Assembly (NCBI GenBank): GCA_036971615.1
Contig: JAYKKR010000006.1
Span: forward strand, 1,674,001-1,738,000
Reading direction: 5' to 3'
Source: Amyloporia xantha
Lineage: Eukaryota > Basidiomycota > Agaricomycetes > Polyporales > Adustoporiaceae
DNA: 64,000 nt
Below are positions 12,557 through 23,820 of this stretch, piece after piece; within the stretch, counting starts at the first letter, position 1; each line of letters starts with the position of its first letter. The translations under genes and the position numbers were made by a program. The notes beneath the pieces are model-generated. The model did not search any database. It was given only the letters and a program-made list of their open reading frames with translations, and was not told the origin of the DNA.

Positions 12557-14437
12557 ATGTCCACCGGAGGCCTGCCCCTGCTCAGCGGGCCGCCGCCACC
12601 CGAGTACAACGAGAGCGACCAGTCGTGCCGCAAGTGCGATAAGGAGTTCAACATCCTCTTCGCGCGCGCGCGGAAGTGTAACCATTGCGGTGCGTCCTGG
12701 GCGTGGCCGTGGCAGCGTCAAATGTGAATCGTGGTGGACATTGAACTCGGTCGTTCGACAGGCTATCAGTACTGCCATTCGTGCACGGACTTCCAGGCCC
12801 TGCTGCCCCGTACGGGGACGGAGTCGGGATACGACGTCGTCCCCGTGTGCGCGTTCTGCATTGATAATTTGACGAGTGAGTGGGCCGCAGCGTGTGGGCT
12901 TGCGGGCTGTATTCTTCCGTCGCACTGGGTGGCTCATGATGCTAGCGTCCAGTCACGGCGGGAGGCAAGGGCCATCTCAGATCGCTCCCGCTGGCGAGGC
13001 TGAAAAAATACGCCAATGCATATAACATCAAAGTCAGCGGAGTCTTTGAAAAGGACGACCTGATCGACACCCTCATAGCAGCCAGGGTGAGTCGAATCTG
13101 CCGTGGTCCGCATGCCAATGAGCCTGATGTGAGTGTTAGGGGCGTAATGGCTGTTTGCCCCGCGCGAATGAGGTATGTCTTCGTGGCAGACGTCTCACCA
13201 TAGCATTCACACAATACGCGCCACACAGGACTTCTACAGAAAGTACTCCGTACCGAACCGACGCAGCAATCGCCCGCGAGGGATCTTCACCCGCGCAAGA
13301 GGCCCCGAGCGTCCCCCGCACCAGCCCCCTCCTCCACAACAGCAACAACAGTACCAGGCCCGCCAACGCACGACATCTGGTCCCAGCAGCTTCCCAAGGC
13401 CAGATCTCGATCCGCAGAGGCTGCGTCGGCAACAGCAACAGCAGCAGCAGCAGCAGCAGTCTCGCTACGCCTACCCGCCACCGCCACCACCACCACGAGC
13501 GCCCCAGCCTGAATACCGACCACGCCCCTCGCAGCCACCGCCAGCCAATCCGGTGCACCTGAATGTTCCTGGCGGGGGCGCACAGGGACGCGGACGCGCG
13601 CGGGCAGCGTCGGCTGGTTCGTCGCCGCGTATGACGTCGCCCGCGCCGCCGGTCCCGACGCTCGACGAGCTGCTGCAGATGTCCGACGACGAGGTGGCGC
13701 ATTTGTCGATTGGGGCGCTGAAGGCGGTGTTGTTCCAGAACCATGTGAACGCGCGGCTGGTGGTGGAGAAGGGGGAGCTGGTGGCGAAGGTGCGGACGCT
13801 GCTGGAGGAGGAGCGGCGGGAGCGCGAGCGGCATGCGTGGGAGGCGGAGGAGGAGCGGGAGGTGGAGGAGGCGGCGAGGAGGGAGGTGGAGGAGGCGGTG
13901 AGGCGGTCGAGAGAGGAGGCGGAGGAGAACGAGAGGCGGGCGCAGGATGTGATGGAAGTCGACACGGATACGGACGATGCTGGACGGCAAGGGGACGCGG
14001 AGCAGGAGTTCCTGCATGTGGACGAGGACGAGGGCGCAGAAGGCTCTCACCCTGAGGTGCAGGCTGATGTGCATATGCAGACGCACGAGGGCGTGACTCA
14101 TGAAGCCTCGCCGCCGCCTCCCCCTCCAAAGCGGGCTCCTTCGCCTCCTCCTAAGGAGCTCACACCCAAGGCTCAGGCGATGGCATCCCGCCTCGAGCGC
14201 ACCGGACTGTGCGTGATATGCCAGGACGAAGAGGCCAATATCGCCATCGTCGATTGCGGGTGAGTGAATCTGTCATTGGCTGCCATGACGGATGCTGATG
14301 TGCTCACCGTGGCATTTAGACATCTGTGCTTGTGCCGGCCGTGCTCAGAGCTGATCATGAAGGGCTCGCGAGAATGCCCACTGTGCCGAACGCGCATCGT
14401 CACCGAGCAACGCCTGTTGCGGATCTTCAGGACGTGA
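12557..14437 (+). CDS. FYVE-like / SAP / RING finger E3 ubiquitin ligase
   Basis: Predicted membrane-associated E3 ubiquitin ligase with the domain order of animal rififylin/CARP proteins. Exons 12557-12689, 12762-12875, 12953-13086, 13140-13172, 13229-14259 and 14320-14437 sum to 521 codons (520 residues). Residues 24-80 form a FYVE-type zinc finger with CxxC pairs, though the basic signature is ARKCNHCG rather than the canonical RRHHCR, so lipid binding is uncertain. A SAP-like helix pair follows (LPLARLKKYANAYNI). Next is a low-complexity region with polyGln (13433-13460) and polyPro runs, then a second SAP-like unit before a Glu/Arg-rich coiled coil. The C-terminus is a C3HC4 RING (CVIC, CGHLCLC, CPLC). 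The purine-rich coiled-coil exon creates long open frames on the opposite strand, which I regard as shadows. Confidence 0.88.
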
Positions 14438-16601
14438 CGCTCGCGGGCTGCCTCACCTTTTTCGTTGTCTTGGTCTTGGGTCGATGCTGATATCCTGCAG
14501 GCTGACGGTGCTCTGATTGTTGTACTCGTGTGTAACGCAATGTATTCCGTACTAATGTTAATCCAGACAGATTTTGTATGCCATACTGATTGCCTTACCC
14601 TCTGCCCTGCTAGCTCTGGATCATGTTGTTGGTTTCACTCCTGGACGCCAGTCTTCCTGGGTGCCAGTTTCCAGATATCAACAACAGTATTCAGAATGAT
14701 AGGCGATGACCAGCGCCCCAAAAAGAGTGCAGGTAACGTTGGAAAGGTCGTCGAGTTGATGACGTTGATCATAGCACAGGCGAGAGAGCGGCGGTCTCAG
14801 GCAGAAGACGGGGTGAGATGGAGGATTTAAAGAGGGGAAAAGTTGGCTCAACTCGAAGGCGCGAGCTCGAGGGCGCCCTTTTATATGTTGACAGAAGCAT
14901 GGGCGCCATGCCGTCGAGAGTACGACAGGAATTGAATTTGACAACCATACGCAAATGGAAGAGATGCTGCTATATGCGGCAATCACTGGCGCTGTGGGGT
15001 TGTCTCTGCGGGCTCGTGGACGCCCCGACGTCCTATTTGCTGCCCATGGGTCCCGCCGCCCGAGGTTAGTCCTTTCTGGCTATAGAGAGAGCTAGAGAAA
15101 AGGAAATTTCCGTCTTCTCGACGTGCCCCATGCGCTTCCCCGATCGAGAGGCTAGAACTGTCTCTGCTGAATTTCTACTTACGGTAACTCGACTACCGGA
15201 TTTGGAGCAAACTCGCAGGGGATTGCAGTCATTTATGACGGCGATATTAAGTACATCGCGTTAAAGCACTGGTCATTGTCGTCAAAGGACTTGGACGATT
15301 GTATGCACTCTACTGCATTCCTGACGCCGCTCCGTTTCACCGCAAGGATCACGAGAACGCTTCTGAATTTTGCCTCTGTGTAAGTTGGCAGACACAGCAG
15401 GCTGACAAAGACCAGTACGATGCCGACTCATTCCAAACGATGATTTCATAGCTGCATCGTCTCCACCCGTCTCGCTGTGGATCCAAGCCGTCACCAACCC
15501 GCGCCCACGGGGACGAAGACACGCAAACAAAATAACCGCGATCAATCTTTGTCAGTCCTCGATCGAATGATGTCAAATTCGCGGCGTGCGTTCGGAATCA
15601 TGCGTTAATCATGGGTGGAGTTGAGTCTGTCATCCGTCTATCTCAAGACTCGAGAATACAGCTGCTTAGTGATCCATGTTCGGTGCCGTGTGGTCCCGAG
15701 TGTAGCATCCCGCCAGAGACTTCGCTAGAGGGATTCAAGCTGTACTGAACGATCATCCAGAGGAGACTTGACGGACGTTACTAATAAATGCACCTACTTA
15801 CAGTACTTCAGGCCTGGCACCCTCATCACGTATGACGTTGAAGGAAGGGTTGCAGCTGGGATTCTCTACCTCCGCCTCCGTCGCCTCCTCCGTTACCGTC
15901 CGTCGATGGCCAGGACCTTGGCCGGGTTGCGGCGGGGCGTGGCGGCAAGAGTTCTCGAGCTCCAACTGCAGACGTCAGTCGTCCAGGAACAACGGAACTA
16001 CCTACATGACCCAGCCTTGCGATAGCTCCTGCCGATGGCTGGTGTGCGAGACTTCCGAGATGCGCTATTCCGCGTCCCTACGATAGCATCTACGGTTTTC
16101 AAGCTCGCAGAAAGACTCGGTTGTGAAAGAGGTACGGTAGAGCAGAACGATGCAATCAATGTTGCGCGCAAGTTGCGCGCCTCGCGCAAAGTGATTCAAT
16201 AGAAGTCACGTGGATTTCCAAATTCAGGAGTTTCAAGATGAGGTGGATGCCCCCCAGACTTTCTCTGTCATTTCAGGCTTAGTGAACGTGTCTGCTGTCG
16301 AGAGCTCTGCCGTGCATACAACATTCAAGTCTAGTCATCTTCATAGTTATCCTCAAGGTGCAGTCTCGAGACCCGTCGTCGAGGCCACCGACATAGGGGT
16401 TCCTGAGGCCAGAAGGGCCTACTCTGGCAGGTGGTCCAACGCGCAGCGTCAATTGCAGCTCTCGCCCTGCCTGGCCTTCTATCCGTCTTCAGGGATTGGA
16501 CGATTGCGGGCAAGATCCTCTGCTAAGAACAAGATATGCTACGGGACGTAAGAGCGCATGAGCGAGGCTCGGCCAGGCAGGCGGCGAGGTCTTCCGCATG
16601 A

Positions 16602-16645
16602 AGATTTGAATTACTCCAGAGCGAGATTTGAATTGCTCCAGAGCC
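16602..16645 (+). repeat. Tandem duplication in the ADH promoter
   Basis: The unit GATTTGAATT(A/G)CTCCAGAG occurs twice in direct succession, with one internal difference, about 145-185 bases upstream of the TATA box of the alcohol dehydrogenase gene. It may be a duplicated regulatory site or simple slippage. Confidence 0.6.
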
Positions 16646-16786
16646 GCATGCCGTGTTCTCTCGTCGAAAATACGCCCCATCGGGAGACCCGGATTGACTG
16701 GCAACTCCGACCGCTGAAGCCTTGCATCACGCTTTCCCAGATGCTCCTCCGGATGCAGGGCGGCAAAACTGCGCCCCGCCCACGGG

Positions 16787-16792
16787 TATAAA
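16787..16792 (+). promoter_or_regulatory. TATA box of the alcohol dehydrogenase gene
   Basis: TATAAA in the context CACGGGTATAAAGG, 100 bases before the ATG at 16892, followed by a C/A-rich leader. Confidence 0.7.
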
Positions 16793-16891
16793 GGTCACAG
16801 CGGACGCTGCACCTCTTCCCCCATAAATTCCACACATACACACACCGCATTCTACAACTCATCACTACACACTCGCCTCTTCTCTACGATC

Positions 16892-18272
16892 ATGTCTCCC
16901 CACTTCAAGATCCCCAAGACCCAGAAGGCCGCCATCGTCGAGTCCACCGACGCGCCCCTCAAGGTCGTGGACGACCACCCCGTCCGGCAGCCGTCCGAGC
17001 TCAAGCCCGGCGAGTGTCTCGTCCGCCTCGAATGCAGCGGCGTGTGCCACACGGACCTGCATGCGCGGAAAGGTGACTGGCCTTCGCCCGCAAAGCTCCC
17101 TCTTATCGGCGGTCATGAGGTGTGTCGGTGGTGCATCCCCAGTTCTCTCCGCGTCCCCTGACCTCGCCCCTCGCACCCGCACAGGGCGTCGGCCGCGTCG
17201 TCGCGATCGGCGAGCACACGCAGACCGGCAACATCAAGCTCGGCGACCGTGTGGGCATCAAGTGGCTCGCGTACTCGTGCTTGGACTGCGAGCAGTGCAG
17301 GAAGGGCGTCGAGCAGAGTAAGCGCCTGTGACGTCATGTGTCGGTGGTCACGTTTCTCAATTCCACCCTTAGGCTGTACCAAGGGACTGACGAGTGGCTT
17401 CACCACCGATGGTACCTTCTGTCAGTATGCCGTCTCGTGGACCACCCATGTGACCCCCATCCCCGAGAGCATGGACAGCTTCGAGGCTGCCTCTATCCTG
17501 TGTGCTGTGAGTATCTCCTAACCACTATCTACTCTCGGACGGCGTGACTGACATCAATACAGGGACTCACTGTCTACCGTGCGCTCAAGTACTCACAAGC
17601 GCATATCGGTGACTGGGTGGCTCTTCCCGGTGCTGGCGGAGGTCTTGGTCACCTTGCCGTCCAGTACGCCGTCGCCATGGGCCTTCGAGTCCTCGCGATC
17701 GGTACGCATCTCCCCTTACCGCTACGTACGTGCTCTCAACGAACATATCCACAGACACGGGCAAGGAGAAGAAGGATCTGGTGATGAAGCTCGGCGCCGA
17801 GCGCTGGATCGACTTCCGCGAGACCAAGGATCTCGTGAAGGACATCATCGACGCGACCGGCGGCCAGGGCCCTCACACTGCCGTCGTCACCGCCGCCACC
17901 GGGGCTGCCTACGCACAGGCCATCGACTACCTCCGCCCGGGAGGCACCCTCATGGTCGTCGGTCTCCCCGCGCACGCATCCCTCAGCGCCGACATCTTCT
18001 TTACCGTCACGAAGAGCATCAGCATCCTCGGCTCGTACGTAGGGTGAGCAGCTTTTGATTTTGATTTTCTTGTCCTGAACAGCATGTGCTCATTGGGACA
18101 TGTGCTCGCTAGCAACCGCCAAGACGCACGGGAGTCGCTCGAGATCGCGGCGGCCGGCAAGGTCAAATGCTTCTACCAGCGCCGGCCGTTGTCCGCGCTC
18201 GCCGAGACGTATGAGGGTCTCGAGAAGGGCGAGGTCGTCGGGCGTGTTGTCCTCGACATGCAGACCGAATAG
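16892..18272 (+). CDS. Zinc-dependent alcohol dehydrogenase (ADH1-like)
   Basis: Cytosolic medium-chain alcohol dehydrogenase interconverting primary alcohols and aldehydes, probably ethanol/acetaldehyde. Six exons, 16892-17119, 17185-17317, 17373-17506, 17563-17701, 17755-18043 and 18113-18272, sum to 361 codons (360 residues, about the usual length). Catalytic zinc ligands are visible in [15 protein letters not shown] and GHE; the structural zinc cysteines are in [15 protein letters not shown]. The cofactor site is GAGGGLG, and the acidic residue after the second strand (LAIDTG) suggests NAD rather than NADP. A strong TATA box lies 100 bases upstream, consistent with high expression. No neighbour points to a special pathway. 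Confidence 0.93.
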
Positions 18273-18978
18273 GCGAAGCGACGAAAATCAGGCTTCGGTG
18301 CTGTGTAATTGTATCCGCGCGCACGTGCAATTAATTCTGTAGCATCAGACCCCTCGGACTTGTACACTACGAAAAACCCGCTGTCCCATCACTCCTGTAC
18401 CGTGACGTCGTAGACGCATTGTAGATGCCCATGCCTAGTGCGATGGGCTAGCAGCAAGCTGTTACGAATAAATCCGCTTATAATTCTCTTTCTGTGTGGT
18501 GACGCTGCTTGAGCTTGACTGGATCGTTTGCCTCCTTCATTTGAGATGGGGTCTTGCATCGGGCAGGAACCGATCTCCTTTTGGAGGCCGCAGCAGTCAC
18601 ACACATGTTTGCTATGCATAGCCCTCGTGTGAGGCAGTTTGAAGACCTACATTTTAGTTTCGTACGACACCCAGCCAGTGCACATGATGGCGGGGTACAC
18701 ATACTACGATACCTCCTACCGCTATCCAAAGCCGCACTGGCAGCTGTGAGCACAGGGTCGTCATGACCATGCATAGTGAAGAAACATATTTGATTGCTAA
18801 GAGGACGTTCATATCTGATACCGGACAGGGCATTACATATACAGCGTGCTACTCAGGACTATCCAGATTACATAGATAGCTGCCGTCCGTTCACAGCCAG
18901 GGACATACTATACTGTGGACACATAAATCAGTCCTCGCCTACATATTCCTATTCCTGCAACAAAAAACATACCGTCGT
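18273..18978. other. Convergent intergenic region
   Basis: AT-rich 3' flanks of the alcohol dehydrogenase and F-box genes, which point towards each other. No gene seen. Confidence 0.5.
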
Positions 18979-20633
18979 CTACCGTGCTACAGTGCTGGCA
19001 GGCGGGATATCCGGATTCGAGGACAGGAGACTTGTCACCTGGTCCCAGTTTTCCTTGAATTTCGCATTATGGACGATGCCGATGGAGCGGAGATTGGGCA
19101 TCAGATCGAGCAGAAACGCAGCCACGTACTGCGGCTTCTCAGCAATGGACGAGCGACCCACTCTCAGAACCTCGACGTTGAAATTACGCTGACCATAGCC
19201 CGGTTCTTCCTCCGAACGCGACGTACGAGACTCTGTCTGTGAAGCGTCGATCTCCAAGTCTATATCCGTCAGGTCGGGACAGTTCCTGGTGAGGTGGGCG
19301 ACGCCCAGGAGGGTGACGGTAGGGTGGAAGAACGGCGTTCTGCTGCTGTTCGGACCTTTGATTGAAAAAGTCTGCAGCCGAGGCCACGCCAGGGCGATGC
19401 CCTTGAGATCCTTATCCTCAAGCAGTATATTATAGCCCACGTCGATGGAGAACTCCTGCATATTAATGAAGGAATGCAAGGGCCACAAAGATATTGACAG
19501 CGGGTCTGGGCTGGACTCTTCCACTGTAATCTGTACGGAAACCAGCGTGTCGTGAGAACAACTCCCTTCGAGAGCCTCCAGAAGTTCTGGGAATGAATCC
19601 CGCGACCCTTGCAAAGGGTCGATCTTGACCCTGCGTAATTTATTGAAGCGGGATGTTCGGAGAATCGCGGCGCCGGTTTGCATATGTTCGAGGTCCAACG
19701 ACAGGTATGTCAGAGCACCAAAGGCAAGAGGAGCAGTCGTAAACATTGGATCCGGGAACACCTCGGTCTCTAAGCTATCTACGCCCATGAGCGATAGGCA
19801 GGCCAGAAGAGGCAAGTCCACTAGTTCTTCCAGGAGCTGAGAGAGCGTAGCCGTGCTACATACACAGGCGAACGAAACGAGGTCGCTCAGACCTCGCAGC
19901 ATCCCGGCCGGTACGGGGAGCACACTGTCGCCAAATCGAGTGGCCAGGTTGAAGTTGAGCGCGAGGTTCCGCACGCGGGGGATGAGGCGCGGCAATTGCG
20001 TCATGAGGAGATTGGCAGATGGGTCGTTCACGGGTGGGGACAACGTCACGTCTGTCAGTCTAGGCGAGAGCAGCATGGCGGTGCTGAGGGCGAAGTCGGC
20101 ATACCGAACATGGTCCCAGTGCCATTTGAGCATACGAAGATTAGGTAGCAGGTGTGGGGTCGACCGATACGCGCTAAGTGCTATGTAAACCTCACCTGTC
20201 AATTCGACATCATTGGTCCCATTGAGTCGTGCCGGGACATCAAAATCTAGGTATCGAATGCGAGGTGCATATACGTTGAAGCGGTCCCAGTCTTTCGGGC
20301 TTATTCGTCTTCTGATAACCTGGAAGGAGACAGAAATGCTTTCAGAAGCTGCGGCGGTCAACACGATTGATGACCTTTCACCAGATACCGGGCACTCCAT
20401 GGCACACCATTATGATACCTCACCTCCCATAATTCAGAGGGCATACACTTGACGAGATTGCACAGTCCATTCTGATGCTCCCAAAGGATATCAAGGGCAT
20501 GGCAATGAAACACACGGCTTGTCCTTGCAAGAGCAGCTACAGAGGCGTATTGTAGACTAAGCTCCCCGCCATCGAGAAAGACTTGGTCGACGATGGGTCG
20601 AACAAGCTCAGAGATGAGTAGAGCCCGGTGCAT
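18979..20633 (-). CDS. F-box protein with LRR-like C-terminal region
   Basis: Likely substrate adaptor of an SCF ubiquitin ligase. Exons 20424-20633 and 18979-20319 flank a 104-nt intron and sum to 517 codons (516 residues). The N-terminus (LISELVRPIVDQV... LAALARTSRVFH... LDILWEHQNGLCNLVKCMP) is the F-box-like opening seen in many Agaricomycete paralogs. The exon junction gives ELWEVIRRRISPKDWDRF, which also fits that family. The remainder has irregular leucine-rich strands (LTDVTLSPP, LRRVKIDP, LTDIDLEID) expected of a curved LRR-like scaffold. The target cannot be inferred. The frame at 18979-20400 by itself starts inside the intron. Confidence 0.82.
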
Positions 20634-20984
20634 AGAGGACAGACTATCGGAAAGACGTGTAGAACGAATGTTACCAGCTTCCTGTTATGCAGTTCACCGA
20701 CCCACCTATCACTTTGAAAATATTGTTCCTGTTCCTTACAGTCGACCACAGGGAATGATTGAAGATGGTTGACTGCAGACAGAGATGGCTGTCGAAATGG
20801 AAAAGAGACAACTTGAGACAACGCCACTCGCGACGAGACGCGTCGTCTAGTCACGTGCCACGCGTAGGCATGTCTCGACACAAGATAGCCACAACCAGAT
20901 AGTCTGTTTCCTGTGGACATCCTGCGAAGTGAGTGATGATTTTTAGTGATAGCGTGTGGTATTGAACTAGGAAGCATGATACTA
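20634..20984. other. Short intergenic region
   Basis: Upstream region of the F-box gene and 3' flank of the kinase-fold gene, both on the minus strand. Nothing else seen. Confidence 0.45.
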
Positions 20985-22884
20985 TCAAACGAGGTAGTAA
21001 GAGTGCGCGCCCTCGTAGAAGGGGAAAGGACCTTTCATCGCCGTCTCGTCCCAATCCCGTCGGCAGCGCTCCATCTTCTCCATCGCGCTCTCATACTGCT
21101 CGGGCCTGACGGACCCGTCGTTCAGGCACCCGACCTCGTCGTAGAGTCTGTTCACATTGCGCTCATACTCCGCCTGAGCGTCGGCTTCCTCATAGTGCGC
21201 CGTGATTTCCTCCGAGGTGAACTCGATGGGACATGGGCCGTCCGCGATGACACCCCAGCTCTCCTGCAGCCCGACCAAGAGGCCACGGAGATCCAGCGGG
21301 CCGTCGGCGACGCAGCGCGTGATATACGGCACCAAGAACTCGAGCGCCGTGCACTGAGGGAGGGCCCACACGTCGCCCCGCAATGGGTCCCGCGAGGGAC
21401 TCTTGAGGACGTACATCCTGTGTCGACACGCGTAGCGATGCTGGACACGGATGTATTCTTGCTCCTCCGGCGACATCGCGTCGAAATTGACGGGCCATGG
21501 CGGCATCGAGCCGTCTGCCGGTATCGGAACCACCCCCTCCGTGTACGCCACTGCTGTGGGGACGCCGCACTGCATGCAGTACGGGGAGATAGCCGCGCCT
21601 TGCCAGTCGATCACATGGTGGACATAAGCGCGACCCTCGGGCGGGACGATGAGGTTGTTCAGTGCGAGGTCGGGGTGATTAAGCACTGGGGCTGTTATGG
21701 CCGGGTCGGGGGGGATGATGAGCGGTGCGATGCGGATGCATGTGTTCAGAAGGCGGCGCAGCAGAGGGATGTCAGGGGGCTTCGACTTGACGTGCGGGGA
21801 AGAGAAGTCGACGACGGTGTCCATTGCGCGCAGCTGAAACGCCGCCGCACTCTTGATCATGGTCTGCATGTCCGGCCCTGTGCGATGCATGTCAGAACTT
21901 TCGCACTGGTGGTAGAGCCGGGGAACGCACATGGCCCGCGGTCAGCATCCACACGGCCGTAGCCCGCCCGCCACCATTCTCGATTCGCAGTTGGCCCGAT
22001 TCGGTATTTGGCAGCCAGTTGCCGGTTCAGCTCTGCGGGATAACAGTCATCGTCTGCATAAAGAGGACGGCTGCGCTCGTCGCCGTCCGGCGCATCTTCT
22101 GCAAAATACAGAGACCCGTGGTGAGAGAATGTCTGGCGGAGCAACATCCACTCTAGCTCAGCGATGCTCTGCAGCGCTGCTCCGGCAGTCTCTGCCTGGA
22201 TTGCAGGCCACCGGGTAAACAGCGGGATGCCTGGTGCGTACTCCAGGATGATGTACGGTGTCTGCGCGGGATTCTTGTATGACGTGTTCCACGCCAGAAC
22301 TTTGGGAGGAAGGGGCACATTGCGAGAGCGATTATTGATCCACCTCTCGCAAACATAGCACATTGTGGCAACCTCGCTGGCTATGGTCCGCTCAATATTG
22401 CCTATGACCGGCATGGGGATGCGGACGACTGCGTCCACTCCGCTGTCAAAATGGAGCAAGAAGATTCTGTTGAAGGAGCCTAGGGACAAATTAGGTGAGA
22501 CGCCATTGACTGGCCAGTAAGGCAGCGTACCTTCTCCTATTTTAGTCCATGATGTACAGTGTTGAGCACCCACACTGTCGCAAGCTGCACGTTCGAGAGC
22601 GTCGGGGTTGAACGGAGCATACCGAACTTTGTACTCTACGACGTTATGAGGAGGGGTAGCATATATCAATGTAAGGACTAACACATACGCAGTTCGTCGT
22701 TGCAGAGCCAACGACTCGACGAGCAGGTGAACAGCGTCTCGGCGTCGGGGCGCGACGAGGTCGTGAGATGGAGGCCACGAAGGCGGGTGCCGGGACGGAA
22801 ACTAAGCTGATATGTGAACTGCCAGAGACGTCTACTAGAGATGGATACTGCTTTATGGAATCGGCGGGCGCGGGTGGCCAGCAT
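20985..22884 (-). CDS. AIM9-like aminoglycoside-phosphotransferase-fold protein
   Basis: Protein-kinase-like/APH-fold protein resembling altered inheritance of mitochondria protein 9 (AIM9/FMP29), a family expanded in basidiomycetes. Exons 22689-22884, 22531-22635, 21931-22479 and 20985-21877 sum to 581 codons (580 residues). The first exon is basic and hydroxylated (MLATRARRFHKAVSISSRR), as in mitochondrial presequences, which supports the start at 22884. Next come WLCNDEL, FNPDALERAAC, a glycine loop IGEGSFNR, VRIPMP with a hydrophobic strand, YIILEYAPG, the catalytic HPDLALNN and the metal-binding IDWQ. A long C-terminal helical part follows. The substrate of these proteins is not known. 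The plus-strand frame across 20946-21962 is a GC shadow. Confidence 0.85.
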
Positions 22885-23820
22885 GTCAACAAAACGAAGT
22901 GACTGAGATCAGCCTGAGATCTTCCTGGGCGTTGAAGTGCTCGACCTCCAAATTGAGACTGGAAGACACAATCATCACGATGAAAGACTTAGAGTATCAG
23001 TTCCCAGCACGTTGATATATATCAACAGGACGATGAAAGTGCTGAGCGTAAAACTCAGCGGCATGCGCAATAGACATGGGATAGCTCCCGTACAGACCAA
23101 TCAGACCGTCCCGTTGGTCGCTAAAAGCGGGAATTCATGATGCCATATGAGGTTGCAAAGACGCTGATATCCTGCTGCATTACCGCTGCAATCTGCATCC
23201 TAACGCAGTGATATAAACGCACGACGTATCCGCCTATCAGAGTGGGTATGCATCGACGTCTATGTTGTTCATATCTAAAAACGCCTATCAGAAAAAGGTG
23301 CGTTCTCATCTCACGCCTGTGCCAATATTATCATCGCTTTCATGCAAATGTACTAGTATGATCAATTCGATGGTACACCTCAGACTTCATGTCATCATGG
23401 TAAATTGATAGAGCGTCAACGCCCGTACTTAGCGAGAGTAGACATTGCCATACTACTGTGGCCCTTGACTTTTTGCGGTCTTCGCCCATTCCGCAGTGAT
23501 CCTTGAAACATACCTATCCAGTCAGAGACGAGGCCAAACTTCGGACGATAAGGGCTGGAGAAGGCGGTCAAGTGGCGACGGAGGCCTTCTTGCATGGCCC
23601 TGCTCCCACCGTCAGACAAGGTTCGTCCACGTTCATTTCAAACTCCAAAATCTTATCTTTGTCGATGCCGTCACGTACGTATAGTCCACCAGCCTGCACG
23701 CCTCTATATCTCCGAAGGGGTGTCGACGGAACCCCTCTCTGAGCGGCTACGAGAAAAGCGAAGTTTTTAAAAAGGTGCAATCTCCCCCATGACTGAACTG
23801 CTCCCACTAGACTGATCACA
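22885..23820. other. Divergent promoter region
   Basis: Lies between the starts of the AIM9-like gene (minus) and the MFS gene (plus). No gene is recognisable. Short frames at 23.4-23.75 kb overlap on both strands without motifs. Confidence 0.5.

Larger units (their letters stand above)
14438..16891. other. Intergenic region upstream of the alcohol dehydrogenase gene
   Basis: No recognised gene in about 2.4 kb. A Cys-containing plus frame at 15832-16086 and minus frames around 14.7-15.6 kb lack motifs and clear splice sites. The right end holds a 22-bp tandem duplication (16602-16645) and the TATA box of the next gene. Confidence 0.5.

Noticed and set aside
13136..14129. Long minus-strand open frames (over 280 codons) opposite the RING gene
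   Set aside because: They arise from purine-rich coiled-coil and polyGln/polyPro coding DNA on the plus strand; their translation is Arg/Pro/Leu low complexity, without domains, and the plus strand carries clear zinc-finger motifs.
15832..16086. Cys- and Ser-rich plus frame that resembles a small secreted protein
   Set aside because: No signal peptide, no promoter or splice support and no recognised cysteine pattern.
20946..21962. Plus-strand frame of 338 codons
   Set aside because: It is the shadow of the AIM9-like gene, whose minus-strand exons contain the catalytic motifs and proper splice sites.
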